NCBI GenBank assembly: GCA_947494925.1
Contig: CANLWS010000005.1
Coordinates: forward strand, 186,001 to 250,000
Reading direction: 5' to 3'
DNA: 64,000 nt
Origin: an uncultured Alteromonadaceae bacterium
GTDB lineage: Bacteria > Pseudomonadota > Gammaproteobacteria > Enterobacterales > Alteromonadaceae
The notes under the pieces were generated by a model that worked only from the letters and a program-made list of their open reading frames with translations, was not told the origin of the DNA and ran no database searches. This document shows positions 18,013-28,293 of the stretch, piece by piece (position 1 is the first letter of the stretch; each line of letters starts with the position of its first letter). The translations under genes were made by a program, and so were the position numbers.

Positions 18013-19315
18013 AATAGAGGCCCAGTGTGATACCTCTTGCAGCAAGAAACGCTAACAACGCGATCCAAAGACCAAAATTCTGATGTGCTGAAAAAACCCA
18101 CCAAGCTGGTGCAAAAACAACCAAGCTACTTATCAACATACTGTTCCTCATTGCCCTAGCACGGGACAAACCAACAAACACACCATCATACAAAAAGCAC
18201 CAATGGGCAATAATGGGGATCAACACAATAATGCCAAGATAATTTTGTACGGCCAGTTCCAGTTCATTCTGATTGGTGAGTAAACTGATTATCTGTCCAT
18301 TAAAAAAAGCAAAAACCAGAGCGTAAATCACTGCAACTATACTTGACCAAAATAATCCACGATAAGTAACCAATTTGACTTTAAGAGCGCTGCCCTGGCC
18401 TTTGGCTTCTCCCACCAAGGCTTCAATAGCAAAGGCCAATCCGTCTAATCCCAAAGCAATTAATACAAAAAACTGCATCAAAACAGCGTTCGTTGCCGCC
18501 GTCAAAGCACCATACCGCGCACCCTGTACAGTGACAAATGCCAAACACAGCTGCAAAAATATATTCCGGATCAGCATATTTGTATTGGTGCTTACCAATG
18601 TTCGTAGCGAATGCCAGGCGAACCAGTCTGACAAAAGTGTATTGAATTTCAACAATCTGAAAGCAGCATAAAATGACACAAGACAAATACCGTATTCTGC
18701 TATCACACTTGCCAACGCAACGCCTTCAATCTGCCAGCCAAAACCAAACACAAACAGAATGTTCAGCCCAGCATTAGTCAGGTTTGCTGCGACCTGGATA
18801 AGCATCACAGTGCGTGCTTTCTGTTGCCCGATTAACCAACCGATTAACGCCAGGTTCATCAGTGAAGCTGGCGCACCCCAGATCCGAATATTGAAGTATC
18901 TGATCAATGCGTCTTCAACCAATTCACTGGGTTCAGTAAGGTAAATCCCGGCACTTAACAATAGTGGTTGAATGAATAGGATTAGAATTCCCAGAAATAG
19001 TCCCAGGAACAGGCTTTGATAGAGTGTTTTGGTAGCGGCAACCTCATCCTTGTTGCCTTTGGCCTGGGCACTTAAACCAGTAACCGACATTCTGATGAAA
19101 CCGCAAATCCAGTACATTTGCGTTATGATCAACGCACCAATAGCCGCTCCGGCTAAGAAATGCGTGCCTGCCATATGACCTAGAACGGCAGTGTCTACCA
19201 GACCTATCAGCGGAGTGGTGATATTGGCAAGAATCATCGGGCCAGTAAGCACAAGAATCCGCTTATGCTCCTCTTTATTCCAGAAGCTTGTTGTACTAGC
19301 CGTCGAATCAGTCAT
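17975..19315 (-). CDS. MATE family efflux transporter, DinF-like
   Basis: A 446-residue, 12-helix cation/drug antiporter. The opening ILVLTGPMILANITTPLIGL followed by VDTAVLGHM is the classic MATE start and fits the DinF subgroup. The two homologous halves are visible (second half from about residue 230). In Escherichia coli dinF follows lexA. Here lexA is about 20 kb away with another gene behind it, so SOS control is not expected, and I see no SOS box upstream. Confidence 0.88.
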   Translation of the reverse strand: MTDSTASTTSFWNKEEHKRILVLTGPMILANITTPLIGLVDTAVLGHMAGTHFLAGAAIGALIITQMYWICGFIRMSVTGLSAQAKGNKDEVAATKTLYQSLFLGLFLGILILFIQPLLLSAGIYLTEPSELVEDALIRYFNIRIWGAPASLMNLALIGWLIGQQKARTVMLIQVAANLTNAGLNILFVFGFGWQIEGVALASVIAEYGICLVSFYAAFRLLKFNTLLSDWFAWHSLRTLVSTNTNMLIRNIFLQLCLAFVTVQGARYGALTAATNAVLMQFFVLIALGLDGLAFAIEALVGEAKGQGSALKVKLVTYRGLFWSSIVAVIYALVFAFFNGQIISLLTNQNELELAVQNYLGIIVLIPIIAHWCFLYDGVFVGLSRARAMRNSMLISSLVVFAPAWWVFSAHQNFGLWIALLAFLAARGITLGLYFNYLSSRQNLIY

Positions 19316-19420
19316 GAAGCATTATTGGTCTCAGAATTGATAGGGTTTTAAACGGTTGATTGTTTCTATCGCCAAAACTAAAGAATCATTGAAGATCGAT
19401 AAGCATGTTTGACCCACACG

Positions 19421-20053
19421 TTACTTGCCATGGGCTTTATCTATTGCGCCACGCAGCCCCAGTGCCCAATGATCAAAAGCAGCTTCTATATCTGCCATAT
19501 TCGACCAAGGTTTATCTTGCAACATACTTTCTCCACGGGAACGCACCATCACAACAGCATCTATTCTGCCCGTTCCGGGGTCACTGAAAGCCGCACTAAT
19601 TGTGACTCCACCCAGTTCAAAGTGGGATCCGAGCATGGTCGCAAATTTACTTGATACGCTAATTGGCGCTTTCAGGTCTGATATAGCCAAAGAGATGCGT
19701 AAGGTCTCATTGGTCGGCTCTTCAACGATTTGATATCCGCTTGCCTGCAGTTCGTCCACCATTGCCTTTTTCAAATAATGTTGAGCGTAAACAAAATCCT
19801 CTTCGGTCAATAGTTTGTCATCGCTATTGGTGCGTCGAACCGTAATCGGGTCGATTATAAATGACGAATAGGAAGCTAGGTCAGGTGCCCCAGGTCTTAT
19901 GTATACAAGTGCAGGCAAGGCGGAGTTATCTTGCTCCAGTTCTGCAAGATCTTCACTTAACACTAGCTCACGCGTACTTTGGCTCGAACATGACAGTAAA
20001 ACTATTGTGAAGACAAACAACGCTGCAAGTCTATTGAAAAATGTAACTCTCAT
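19421..20053 (-). CDS. DUF3313 family lipoprotein
   Basis: A 210-residue lipoprotein. The signal peptide ends in the lipobox IVLLSC. The mature part has YIRPGAPDLASYSSFIIDPI, the typical start of DUF3313 proteins, and ends in a conserved helical segment (EAAFDHWALGLRGAIDKA). No biochemical role is known for the family. It follows gltS by 46 bases on the same strand and may share its transcript. Confidence 0.75.
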   Translation of the reverse strand: MRVTFFNRLAALFVFTIVLLSCSSQSTRELVLSEDLAELEQDNSALPALVYIRPGAPDLASYSSFIIDPITVRRTNSDDKLLTEEDFVYAQHYLKKAMVDELQASGYQIVEEPTNETLRISLAISDLKAPISVSSKFATMLGSHFELGGVTISAAFSDPGTGRIDAVVMVRSRGESMLQDKPWSNMADIEAAFDHWALGLRGAIDKAHGK

Positions 20054-20099
20054 ACTGAAAACCCTTTTCCTCTCAACGCCATTAAAATCAAAGCCTATT

Positions 20100-21299
20100 T
20101 TATAAACTCAACGCAAAGCGAATGACAAACGCGTTGGTCACATCCACAAAAAATGCGGCCACCAGGGGTAAAATAATAAATGCCATAGGTGCCGCACCGT
20201 GAGCCTTAGTGACTGCCGTCATATTCGCTATTGCTGTGGGTGTAGCACCCAATGCAAAGCCCCCAAACCCCGCACTCAACACCGCCGCTTGGTAATTTTT
20301 ACCCATCAACGGGAACAGGATAAATAAGATAAACAACACTGCCCCTATGGTTTGTAACATCAAAATCAATAATAAAGGCCCTGCTAAATCTGCAATCGTC
20401 CATAACTGCATACTCATCAGAGACATGGTTAAAAAAAGGCTAAGCGAAAAATCTGACACTATTGCAAGTGAACGTGTTCTGGCGGGCCAAGCCATTTTTG
20501 GCAAGAGACGCGGGACGGTATTGGATAAAACGATACCCGTTAGCAGACAGGTGACAAACAGTGGCAATTTGAACCCGAGTTCAGCTAGCGCATTATTGGC
20601 CAGAAAACCAAAAATAATGCAGATGTGAAGTACCAGCAGCACCGCCATAAAATTGATGTGGTCAAATGATTCAGTCTCGCTCTTTTCGTAATCTATTCCC
20701 ACTACTGGCTTTTCAACATGACTTCCTGAGAGCTTATATTTGCCGAGCAGGTATTTGGCAATAGGACCGCCTACCAAACTCGCCACCACCAGACCCAATG
20801 TTGCTGCCGCAACACCAATTTCAAGTGCATTGGGAATACCAAGTGCCATTATGTCCGGTGCCCAGGCAATTGCGGTTCCATGACCTCCTATTAGCGAGGC
20901 TGAACCTGACAACACACCGATGGGAGTAGGCAAATCTAAAAGTAGCGCTCCACCAATGCCAATCATATTTTGGATAACGATAAAGGATAGTGTCAGCACA
21001 AGCAGAATTAATAGTGGCTTGCCCCCTTTTCTCAAATCTGAGATCCGGGCATTCAGTCCAATTGCCGTGAAAAAATACACCAATAATCGATCACGTGTGG
21101 TTAAATCGAAACCTATTTCATTGCCGGTCAGCAGGAAGAATCCGTAAACGCATAGCGCGGCCAATAAGCCTCCGGTAACAGGCTCTGGGATATTGAAATC
21201 CCGCAAAACTCTGAATTTTTTTGTCAAAGTAACACCAACAAAAAATACCAATATTCCGATGGTGTAAGACATAAAACTATCTAACGCATATTCATTCAT
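20100..21299 (-). CDS. gltS: Sodium/glutamate symporter GltS
   Basis: A 399-residue inner-membrane Na+/glutamate carrier. The two pseudo-symmetric re-entrant loops are readable: SLIGGHGTAIAWAPDIMALG in the first half and AGFGGFALGATPTAIANMTA in the second. About ten to twelve hydrophobic segments span the protein. It diverges from the RND operon, with 189 bases between starts. Confidence 0.93.
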   Translation of the reverse strand: MNEYALDSFMSYTIGILVFFVGVTLTKKFRVLRDFNIPEPVTGGLLAALCVYGFFLLTGNEIGFDLTTRDRLLVYFFTAIGLNARISDLRKGGKPLLILLVLTLSFIVIQNMIGIGGALLLDLPTPIGVLSGSASLIGGHGTAIAWAPDIMALGIPNALEIGVAAATLGLVVASLVGGPIAKYLLGKYKLSGSHVEKPVVGIDYEKSETESFDHINFMAVLLVLHICIIFGFLANNALAELGFKLPLFVTCLLTGIVLSNTVPRLLPKMAWPARTRSLAIVSDFSLSLFLTMSLMSMQLWTIADLAGPLLLILMLQTIGAVLFILFILFPLMGKNYQAAVLSAGFGGFALGATPTAIANMTAVTKAHGAAPMAFIILPLVAAFFVDVTNAFVIRFALSL

Positions 21300-21488
21300 G
21301 CTGCTTTACTCTATTCGGTGATCGTCGCTTGATAACATGGAGGCAACTATATTGTCTGCACCAGTATAGACATTAAGGGCTTTAGGAAAACAGTGGAGTC
21401 TTGCAACTTAGTTGTTAATATACCAATAAATAACAAAAATTTAGCCGTCCATGTCTGTGCGGTACTCACGTTTTACAAGGTAAACCAA

Positions 21489-22574
21489 ATGAATAGTCCT
21501 ACTCGCCTCTGGAAAGCCAATTATTTACTTTTAGCTTCCTTGGTGCTCATTTCTGCCTGTAGCCAACAAGCCGAGCAACCAACAGCAACAGAAAATAGTC
21601 AATCTCGACCTGCGAAGCTTTTGGTTGTGGGGCAGGCGGCGGAAGAATCCTTTTTGAATTACCCTGCGACGGTTAAAGCAGAGAACGTATCAGCTTTGAG
21701 CTTTGAAGTCAGTGGCGTGGTTGATAAAATTTCTGTCGTAGAATCCCAAAGTATCCAGCAAGGAGACGTTCTAGCGACGCTGGACACTCGCGATTTACAG
21801 GCAAGCTTACAGTCAGCTCAGGCCCAGTTTGACAATGCCAACAGTGAGTTCCAGCGCGCGCAACGTTTGATTGACCAGGATGCCATATCAAAAAGTGAAT
21901 TTGAGCAAAGGCGTGCTCAGCGCGACGTCAATAAAGCTCAGCTGGATACTGCCCAAAAAGGGCTTCAGGATGCGGTTCTGATCGCGCCCTTCTCAGGCAA
22001 TATCGCGGAAATATCAATTAAAGCGCAACAAGCTATTCAAGCAGGCTCGACTGCTATGACTATCTTGGGAAGCGGTGAAATGGAAGCAACAATAAACCTT
22101 CCTTCCAGTGTGATCGCATTGGCGCAAAGACCAAACAACGACGTGGGAGGTGCGTTTTTGGTATTTAGTTTTGCGCCTGATCAGCGCATCCCTGCAGTCT
22201 TTAAAGAAGCGAACCTGAGTGCCGACACTGCTTCCCAGACTTACAAAGTCACCTTCACCTTTGGCGCGCCGGATACGATGAATATTCTGCCGGGAATGAA
22301 CGCATCTTTGTGGTTCCCGGATCCCAGAAGCAGGACTAATAATGACGCTCAGATACTGCTGCCTCTGGCCGCCATTGGTATTGATGGCGATCAAAAGTAT
22401 GTATGGCTGGTAAATAAATCCAACTCATCAGTAACCAAGCAGATTATCACTGTGCAAGACGGGGTGGGTGAAATGCTGGTTGTCACTGATGGTCTTGAAT
22501 TAGGAGATACGGTAGTTGCAGGTGGTATCTCCGCGATTTCTGCGGGTATGAAAGTTCACCCTTGGTCTAAGTAA
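21489..22574 (+). CDS. RND efflux periplasmic adaptor lipoprotein
   Basis: A 361-residue membrane-fusion protein linking pump and outer-membrane channel. It has a lipobox (LVLISAC), a split biotinyl-lipoyl domain (SALSFEVSGVVDKISVVESQ...GDVLATLD), a coiled-coil hairpin (about 105-160), and a beta-barrel. The start at 21489 has AAGG eight bases upstream and begins the signal; an in-frame start at 21393 is unsupported. It is the first gene of a tight operon with the permease (22-base gap). Confidence 0.9.
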   Translation: MNSPTRLWKANYLLLASLVLISACSQQAEQPTATENSQSRPAKLLVVGQAAEESFLNYPATVKAENVSALSFEVSGVVDKISVVESQSIQQGDVLATLDTRDLQASLQSAQAQFDNANSEFQRAQRLIDQDAISKSEFEQRRAQRDVNKAQLDTAQKGLQDAVLIAPFSGNIAEISIKAQQAIQAGSTAMTILGSGEMEATINLPSSVIALAQRPNNDVGGAFLVFSFAPDQRIPAVFKEANLSADTASQTYKVTFTFGAPDTMNILPGMNASLWFPDPRSRTNNDAQILLPLAAIGIDGDQKYVWLVNKSNSSVTKQIITVQDGVGEMLVVTDGLELGDTVVAGGISAISAGMKVHPWSK

Positions 22575-22596
22575 TCGAATTAAGAAAGGACTAAGC

Positions 22597-25500
22597 ATGA
22601 ACCTCGCAGAATTTTCCATAAAAAACCAGTTGTTATGTGTCATCGCTATCTTGTTGGCACTCATCGGGGGATGGAATGCATATCAGACAATGCCGCGTTT
22701 CGAAGACCCTGAATTCACCATAAGAACTGCGCTTGTATACACGCAGTATCCCGGTGCGAGCCCTGAACAGGTCGCGCTTGAAATTACCGACCCCCTCGAA
22801 ACCGCGCTACAACAGATGCAGGAAGTTGATTCTATCTCCACGGTTTCTTCAGCAGGTGTGTCTGAAATAACAGTGGATATTAAATACCAGTTTTCAAAGA
22901 CCAAAGAAGACCTGCAAATAGTCTGGACCAAATTGCGCAATAAGATTGGAGATGCGCAGAAGTCACTTCCCAGCGAAGCACTTACACCTATTGTGAATGA
23001 TGATTTTGGCGATTTGTACGGGCTGTCCTATTTCATTGTTGGCGATGACTTTTCCTACGCAGAATTACGCAGCTACGCTAAGGAACTGCAAAAAGATATT
23101 TTACAGGTGGAAGGTGTCGGCAAAGTTCAACTTGCCGGTATGCAAGACGAAGCAATATTTATCGAAATATCGCCTGAAACGACCGCTAATTTAGGCATTT
23201 CCATCCAAAAACTCTATGACATTCTTAAACAACAAAATGCTGTTGTGTTCGCAGGCGATGTGAATATTGGCAGCAGAAGGCTGGCTATTGATCCTTCAGG
23301 TGAAATTGATTCAGTCGTGGCGATAGAAAACCTGTTGGTATCAAACGATTCTGATGGGAAAATTCTATACCTTAAAGACATCGCGACCGTATATCGGGAT
23401 TATAAAACACCAGCGAGTAAGATAGTTCGTTACGACGGAAAAAAGGCGATAGCCCTTGGTGTCGCCAATGTAGCCGGTGGTAATGTTGTTGTTGTGGGTG
23501 AAGCCGTAGATAAAAAGCTAGCTGAATCTGAAAGCCGCAGACCCTTAGGTATCGAAGTGCTCGAATATTATCATCAGGGTAAAGTCGTCGAGGCTTCGGT
23601 CAATGATTTTGTGATGAATGTCATCGCCGCATTGGTAATAGTGATTGCCTCACTGCTATTCACTATGGGAATACGCTCAGCACTGGTCATTTCCTTTATT
23701 TTGCTGGTTACTGTTGGCGCCACCTTAACCACCATGCAGATCATCGGCGTACCCTTGCACCGCATATCTTTAGGTGCTCTCATCATTTCCCTCGGGATGA
23801 TGGTAGACAATGCTGTGGTGATCACCGAAGCGATATTGGTCGGTATAAAACAGGGGCGCAAGAAGATCGATATCGCCAAGGAAATTGTGTTCCAGACGAA
23901 ATGGCCTTTACTGGCGGGCACGCTCGTTGGCGTGATCGCATTTGCCCCTATCGGATTTGCACCTGGTCAAACCGCTGAATATACAGGCGATTTATTCTGG
24001 GTAGTAATGATTTCACTGCTCTTCAGTTGGATTTTGGCGTTAACTATTACGCCTCTGACCTGTTATTGGTTGTTTCCAAACGCCGCGGAACAAAATCAGC
24101 AAGACAGCGAGAACAAGCAAGGTGAGGGAGCATTCTTTAGACAATATAAGCGGTTGATGCGTTGGTCACTGCACTCTCGCTGGTTGGTGATCGGCTTAGT
24201 CATCGGAATTTTCGCTGTCTCAATTTGGGGCGCAAAGTTCATGACCCAGGGATTCTTCCCTCGCTCTACATCACCTCAAATGGTAGTGGATATCTGGTTG
24301 CCGGAAGGTACTCAAATTGCGCACACCGAACAAAGTATGATTGATATCGAAGGCTTTGTGAGTGAAATGGAGGGTGTCAATGCAGTGCAAACCTTAGTCG
24401 GCGGTGGTGCTATCCGTTATATGCTGACGTATTCCCCACAATCTGCCAATAGTTCTTACGGTCAGCTGCTGGTGCGAGTGGATGACTATAAAAAGATAGA
24501 CAGCATGATGCCCGTGGTACAAGAGTATATTGCCAAAAATCACCCTGAAGCCCAGGCCAAAGCATGGCGATTCGTATTGGGGCCAGGTGGAGGCTCTGCC
24601 ATCGAGGCGGAGTTTAGTGGAGCTGACCCTGTGGTTCTGAGGCGTTTGGCCAACGAGGCAAAAAATATTATGCGTGCGGACGGACAGGCACTGTCTGTGA
24701 AAGATGATTGGCGTGAACCGGTTAGCGTTATTCAACCTATGTACTCTGAAAGCAAAGCGCGGCAAGCAGGTGTTTCCAGGCAAGACTTAGCTGAGGCCAT
24801 TGCCAGCTTTTATAACGGCGATCAGATTGGCACCTTCAAAGAAGGAACGGATTTAATTCCTATTATCTCCCGTCTACCTGGCACTGATCTGGCATCTATC
24901 AATGATATCAGAAGCATACAGGTGACAAGTTCGATCACAGGGCAAACAGTACCAATTTTACAAGTTACTGAAGGCTTCAAGACTATTTGGCGTGACGGAA
25001 AACTGCGTAGTGAAGACCGTGTTTTTCGTATTAAAGCCCAGTCTGATCCTTATCCTGATGAATTGGCTGCGACACTGTTGGGGAGAATTAAAACCGATAT
25101 CGAAAACATCGACTTGCCAGACGGCTATGAATTGGAGTGGGGCGGCGAAGATGGATCGTCAAAAGAATCCAGTGGCGATTTGATGTCCACTATTCCTCTT
25201 GGATTCCTGGCAATGGTTCTGGTTGTAGTCGTGTTGTTTGGCAAGATAAAACAACCCATCGTTATCTGGTCAGTGGTGCCTTTGGCAATGATAGGTGTCG
25301 TTTTTGGTCTGGTTGTGACTGGCGTACCGCTGGAATTTATGGGGATACTGGGGCTCCTTTCACTATCTGGCCTGTTAATTCAAAATGGCATTATTTTGGT
25401 GGACAGGATGGATACAGAAATTGAAGAAGGTAAGCCACGCTTTGATGCCATTGTTGACTCAGCGGCCAGCCGGGTTCGCCCTGTGGTGTTGGGCTCCTTT

Positions 25501-25665
25501 ACCACTGCACTGGGAGTAATACCGCTTTTCTTTGATGCCTTTTTCCAGTCCATGGCTGTTGTTATCGTATTTGGCCTGAGTTTCGCTACTCTGATTACAC
25601 TGTTAATTGTGCCAGTGTTGTATGCGACATTTTTACAAGTAGATGATAAGGAAACAGCGTTATGA
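22597..25665 (+). CDS. RND efflux permease, AcrB/HAE1-like
   Basis: A 1022-residue inner-membrane pump with 12 helices and two large periplasmic loops. The N-terminus (NLAEFSIKNQLLCVIAILLA) and the porter signature YPGASPEQVALEITDPLE are typical. In helix 4 the proton-relay pair Asp-Asp of AcrB (407/408) reads Asp404-Asn405 (GMMVDNAVV), and in helix 10 the AcrB Lys940 position is Gln929 (LLIQNGIILV). It therefore belongs to a subgroup with an altered relay. Substrates are unknown. Its stop overlaps the next gene. Confidence 0.92.
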   Translation: MNLAEFSIKNQLLCVIAILLALIGGWNAYQTMPRFEDPEFTIRTALVYTQYPGASPEQVALEITDPLETALQQMQEVDSISTVSSAGVSEITVDIKYQFSKTKEDLQIVWTKLRNKIGDAQKSLPSEALTPIVNDDFGDLYGLSYFIVGDDFSYAELRSYAKELQKDILQVEGVGKVQLAGMQDEAIFIEISPETTANLGISIQKLYDILKQQNAVVFAGDVNIGSRRLAIDPSGEIDSVVAIENLLVSNDSDGKILYLKDIATVYRDYKTPASKIVRYDGKKAIALGVANVAGGNVVVVGEAVDKKLAESESRRPLGIEVLEYYHQGKVVEASVNDFVMNVIAALVIVIASLLFTMGIRSALVISFILLVTVGATLTTMQIIGVPLHRISLGALIISLGMMVDNAVVITEAILVGIKQGRKKIDIAKEIVFQTKWPLLAGTLVGVIAFAPIGFAPGQTAEYTGDLFWVVMISLLFSWILALTITPLTCYWLFPNAAEQNQQDSENKQGEGAFFRQYKRLMRWSLHSRWLVIGLVIGIFAVSIWGAKFMTQGFFPRSTSPQMVVDIWLPEGTQIAHTEQSMIDIEGFVSEMEGVNAVQTLVGGGAIRYMLTYSPQSANSSYGQLLVRVDDYKKIDSMMPVVQEYIAKNHPEAQAKAWRFVLGPGGGSAIEAEFSGADPVVLRRLANEAKNIMRADGQALSVKDDWREPVSVIQPMYSESKARQAGVSRQDLAEAIASFYNGDQIGTFKEGTDLIPIISRLPGTDLASINDIRSIQVTSSITGQTVPILQVTEGFKTIWRDGKLRSEDRVFRIKAQSDPYPDELAATLLGRIKTDIENIDLPDGYELEWGGEDGSSKESSGDLMSTIPLGFLAMVLVVVVLFGKIKQPIVIWSVVPLAMIGVVFGLVVTGVPLEFMGILGLLSLSGLLIQNGIILVDRMDTEIEEGKPRFDAIVDSAASRVRPVVLGSFTTALGVIPLFFDAFFQSMAVVIVFGLSFATLITLLIVPVLYATFLQVDDKETAL

Positions 25666-27032
25666 GAATTTCGGTTTATATCATCTTAATGGTGAACTCT
25701 GCACTAATCTCTGGTTGCGCCACAACCTCGGACAGCTCGAAACCAGGTGTGAAAAACAGTGTGAATGCACCCTCTGCCTGGTCAGCGTTGCTGACCGAAA
25801 CTCTTGAGCCACCTGAGTCCTGGACAAGAAACTTTAATGATCCAAAATTATCCGCTTTGATTGAAGAGGGACAGCGAAACAATCTGGATCTGCGTTCTGT
25901 CGTCGCCAATATGGACAAAGCCTGGCTGATGGCTGAAAAAGCGGGCGCCGCATTACTCCCGCAGGCAAATTTGTCTGCTGGCCGCAGTCAGTCTGGCACT
26001 GTCGATAGTGGTACTTCAACTTCTTCAGTTGACATTGGTTTACAAGTGGATTGGGAGGTGGATCTGTGGGGCAGGATCCGTTCAAGCACAGATGCATCTA
26101 TAGCTCAGGCGGAGGCGACGGAGGCAGACTACATTTTTGCCAAACATTCCCTTAGCGCCAATATAGTCAAGTCATATCTCAAGCTGATCGAAGCGAAATT
26201 ACAAGCCCAATTAACCGAAGAAAATGTGGCAATCCTGGAAAAAACCATGCGCATAACCGAGGTCAAATATGCCAACGGTTTGTTGACTGGGCAGGACATG
26301 GCAGTAAACCGTGCAAATTTAGCCAGCGCATCAGAACAGTTAATTGCAACAGAAGGTGCTAAACGGGAAGCTGCACGTGCGCTAGAAGTATTACTTGGTC
26401 GTTACCCGGATGCGTCGCTGGATATTCCTGATAAGTTACCTGAGCTACCTTCGCCGCCGCCTGCTGGCTTACCTTCCTCAGTTCTGGAGCGCCGTCCAGA
26501 TATTATTTCTGCAGAAAGACAAGTAGCGGCCGCATTTGCTGCCACTGACCAAGCCAAAGCTGCGCAACTACCAAGTTTAGCCTTAAGCACGAGTCTTGGT
26601 GGTTCTTCCGAATCCCTCTCCAATGTACTCAGCCCCAGCAATATTGCCTGGCAACTAGGTTCTAGCCTGTTGGTCCCGGTATTTGACGGGGGCGGGAGAG
26701 AGATAGACGTTAAAATTGCCAATATCGAGCAGCAGCAGGCGATCGATGCCTACAGACAAAGTGCTTTAACTGCTTTTTCTGAGGTCGAGCAGACCCTCGA
26801 CAACGGTCTCGATTTGACCAGGCGCGTTGAAGCGCTTAAAGAAGCTTACCTGCAAAGTAAAGAAGCATTGAGAATAGCAAACATACGCTACCAAGAGGGC
26901 GAAAACGAGCTGTTGGAAACCTTACAAATTCAACAGCAAATGATGTCAGCTAAAAGCAGCCTGCTATCTGCCAGACGCAGTCAACTGGAACAACAGGTCA
27001 ATCTTTATCTGGCCTTGGGTGGCGATTGGTAG
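25662..27032 (+). CDS. RND outer-membrane channel lipoprotein, OprM/NodT family
   Basis: A 456-residue TolC-like channel. It has a lipobox (LISGC) followed by the duplicated outer-membrane efflux domain (LDLRSVVANMDKAWLMAEKA; LERRPDIISAERQVAAAFAA; the closing LLSARRSQLEQQVNLYLALG). The ATG overlaps the permease stop (ATGA arrangement), which indicates coupled translation. With the adaptor and permease it completes a tripartite pump. Confidence 0.92.
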   Translation: MRISVYIILMVNSALISGCATTSDSSKPGVKNSVNAPSAWSALLTETLEPPESWTRNFNDPKLSALIEEGQRNNLDLRSVVANMDKAWLMAEKAGAALLPQANLSAGRSQSGTVDSGTSTSSVDIGLQVDWEVDLWGRIRSSTDASIAQAEATEADYIFAKHSLSANIVKSYLKLIEAKLQAQLTEENVAILEKTMRITEVKYANGLLTGQDMAVNRANLASASEQLIATEGAKREAARALEVLLGRYPDASLDIPDKLPELPSPPPAGLPSSVLERRPDIISAERQVAAAFAATDQAKAAQLPSLALSTSLGGSSESLSNVLSPSNIAWQLGSSLLVPVFDGGGREIDVKIANIEQQQAIDAYRQSALTAFSEVEQTLDNGLDLTRRVEALKEAYLQSKEALRIANIRYQEGENELLETLQIQQQMMSAKSSLLSARRSQLEQQVNLYLALGGDW

Positions 27033-27069
27033 GTTAACTTTGTTGATTTCTAATCAGGTGGCAACCGCT

Positions 27070-28290
27070 GTGAATAATACGACCCGCACTTTTATGCATC
27101 GCCTGGCAATAGTTTGCTGCTGTTTGTTATTAACTTCATGTGCTCAAAAAATTATTCATACCCCCCTTTCTCCGGAACAATACCAAGCAATGGATCCTTC
27201 TGATTCAGGCGGCACAGAAAGGTGGTGGGGTGATACTTCTCCACCATTACTTGAAGAGAGTTTAAAACGAGACGCTTTGATCCTCAGACAGCGCTTTCCT
27301 GATGCTATTCCGACGAGCCATAACGCACTTCGTCCTGCGCCAGACTACAACTCACTGATTATTTCTGGTGGTGGTGCCGATGGCGCCTTCGGTGCCGGTA
27401 TTATTGTAGGTTGGACAAAATCCGGAACACGACCCCAATTTGAAGTAGTCAGCGGCACAAGTACTGGTGCAGTCATTGCGCCATTTGCATTCTTAGGTGC
27501 TAAGTATGACGATGTCTTGCATGACATTTATGCAAATCTGACCCGCGAAAAAGTGTATGAATCTACCTTGCTAAAAGGTATTTTCGGAGGCTCATCTATT
27601 GCCGATACAACTTCCTTGCGTGAGCAGATTAAGCAGCATATAAATCTGAAATTGATCAAAGAAATCGCTGCAGAGCACCGAAAAGCCAGAAGCTTGTTTG
27701 TAGTCACAACCCACTTTGATTCTATGCGTCCTATGATTTGGGATATCGGCAACATCGCAGCCCAAGAAAACGATGAAGCAGTATTATTAATCAGGAAAAT
27801 TATTCTGGCGTCGGCTTCCATTCCAGTGCTCTTCCCACCAGTGAAATTCGAAAGACAAATAAATGGGAAAACTTATACTGAGTTACACATTGATGGTGGC
27901 GTCACGCGCAATGCCTTTTCTTATCCCGCGAAGATCAGTATTGCAGAAATCGAGCGTATTCAGGGGCTGCGTTTTCAGCGAAACGTTTATGTGATCCAGA
28001 ATAGCAACAGTAAGTTGTACTACGAACCCGCACCCACTGATTTGACAGGGATTGCATCCAGGACGACCCTAGGATTGTTGCAAAACAAAACTAATGCAGA
28101 CATTGAGCAGATTTATTATTTGTCCCAGCGTGACGGAATAAACTTCCATATGATCGAAATCCCTGACAGCTTCAAAGCTGACAAGGCCATCGAGTTCGAT
28201 TCTGGCTATATTAATGAACTGCTAAAATTGGGTATTGAAGTCGGACAACAAGGTATGTTCTGGTACAAAGTACCGCCTTCTGAGAGGTAA
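27070..28290 (+). CDS. Patatin-like phospholipase lipoprotein
   Basis: A Ser-Asp dyad lipid acyl hydrolase anchored as a lipoprotein (lipobox LLLTSC). The oxyanion loop GGGADGAFGAG, nucleophile motif GTSTGA and the catalytic Asp in IDGGV are intact. I prefer a GTG start at 27070 because AGGTGG (27056-27061) is well spaced. The ATG at 27094 is the alternative and an ATG at 27019 overlaps the channel gene. It lies 37 bases after the pump's channel gene and 3 bases before the K+ channel gene, so it belongs to the same transcript. Confidence 0.87.
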   Translation: MNNTTRTFMHRLAIVCCCLLLTSCAQKIIHTPLSPEQYQAMDPSDSGGTERWWGDTSPPLLEESLKRDALILRQRFPDAIPTSHNALRPAPDYNSLIISGGGADGAFGAGIIVGWTKSGTRPQFEVVSGTSTGAVIAPFAFLGAKYDDVLHDIYANLTREKVYESTLLKGIFGGSSIADTTSLREQIKQHINLKLIKEIAAEHRKARSLFVVTTHFDSMRPMIWDIGNIAAQENDEAVLLIRKIILASASIPVLFPPVKFERQINGKTYTELHIDGGVTRNAFSYPAKISIAEIERIQGLRFQRNVYVIQNSNSKLYYEPAPTDLTGIASRTTLGLLQNKTNADIEQIYYLSQRDGINFHMIEIPDSFKADKAIEFDSGYINELLKLGIEVGQQGMFWYKVPPSER

Positions 28291-28293
28291 GCT

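Noticed and set aside
17975-19315. SOS control of the DinF-like MATE gene
   Set aside because: No CTG-N10-CAG box was found in its upstream region, and it is about 20 kb from lexA.
24394-24783. 129-codon minus-strand frame inside the RND permease
   Set aside because: It is a shadow of the permease coding frame with no signal, motif or ribosome binding site.
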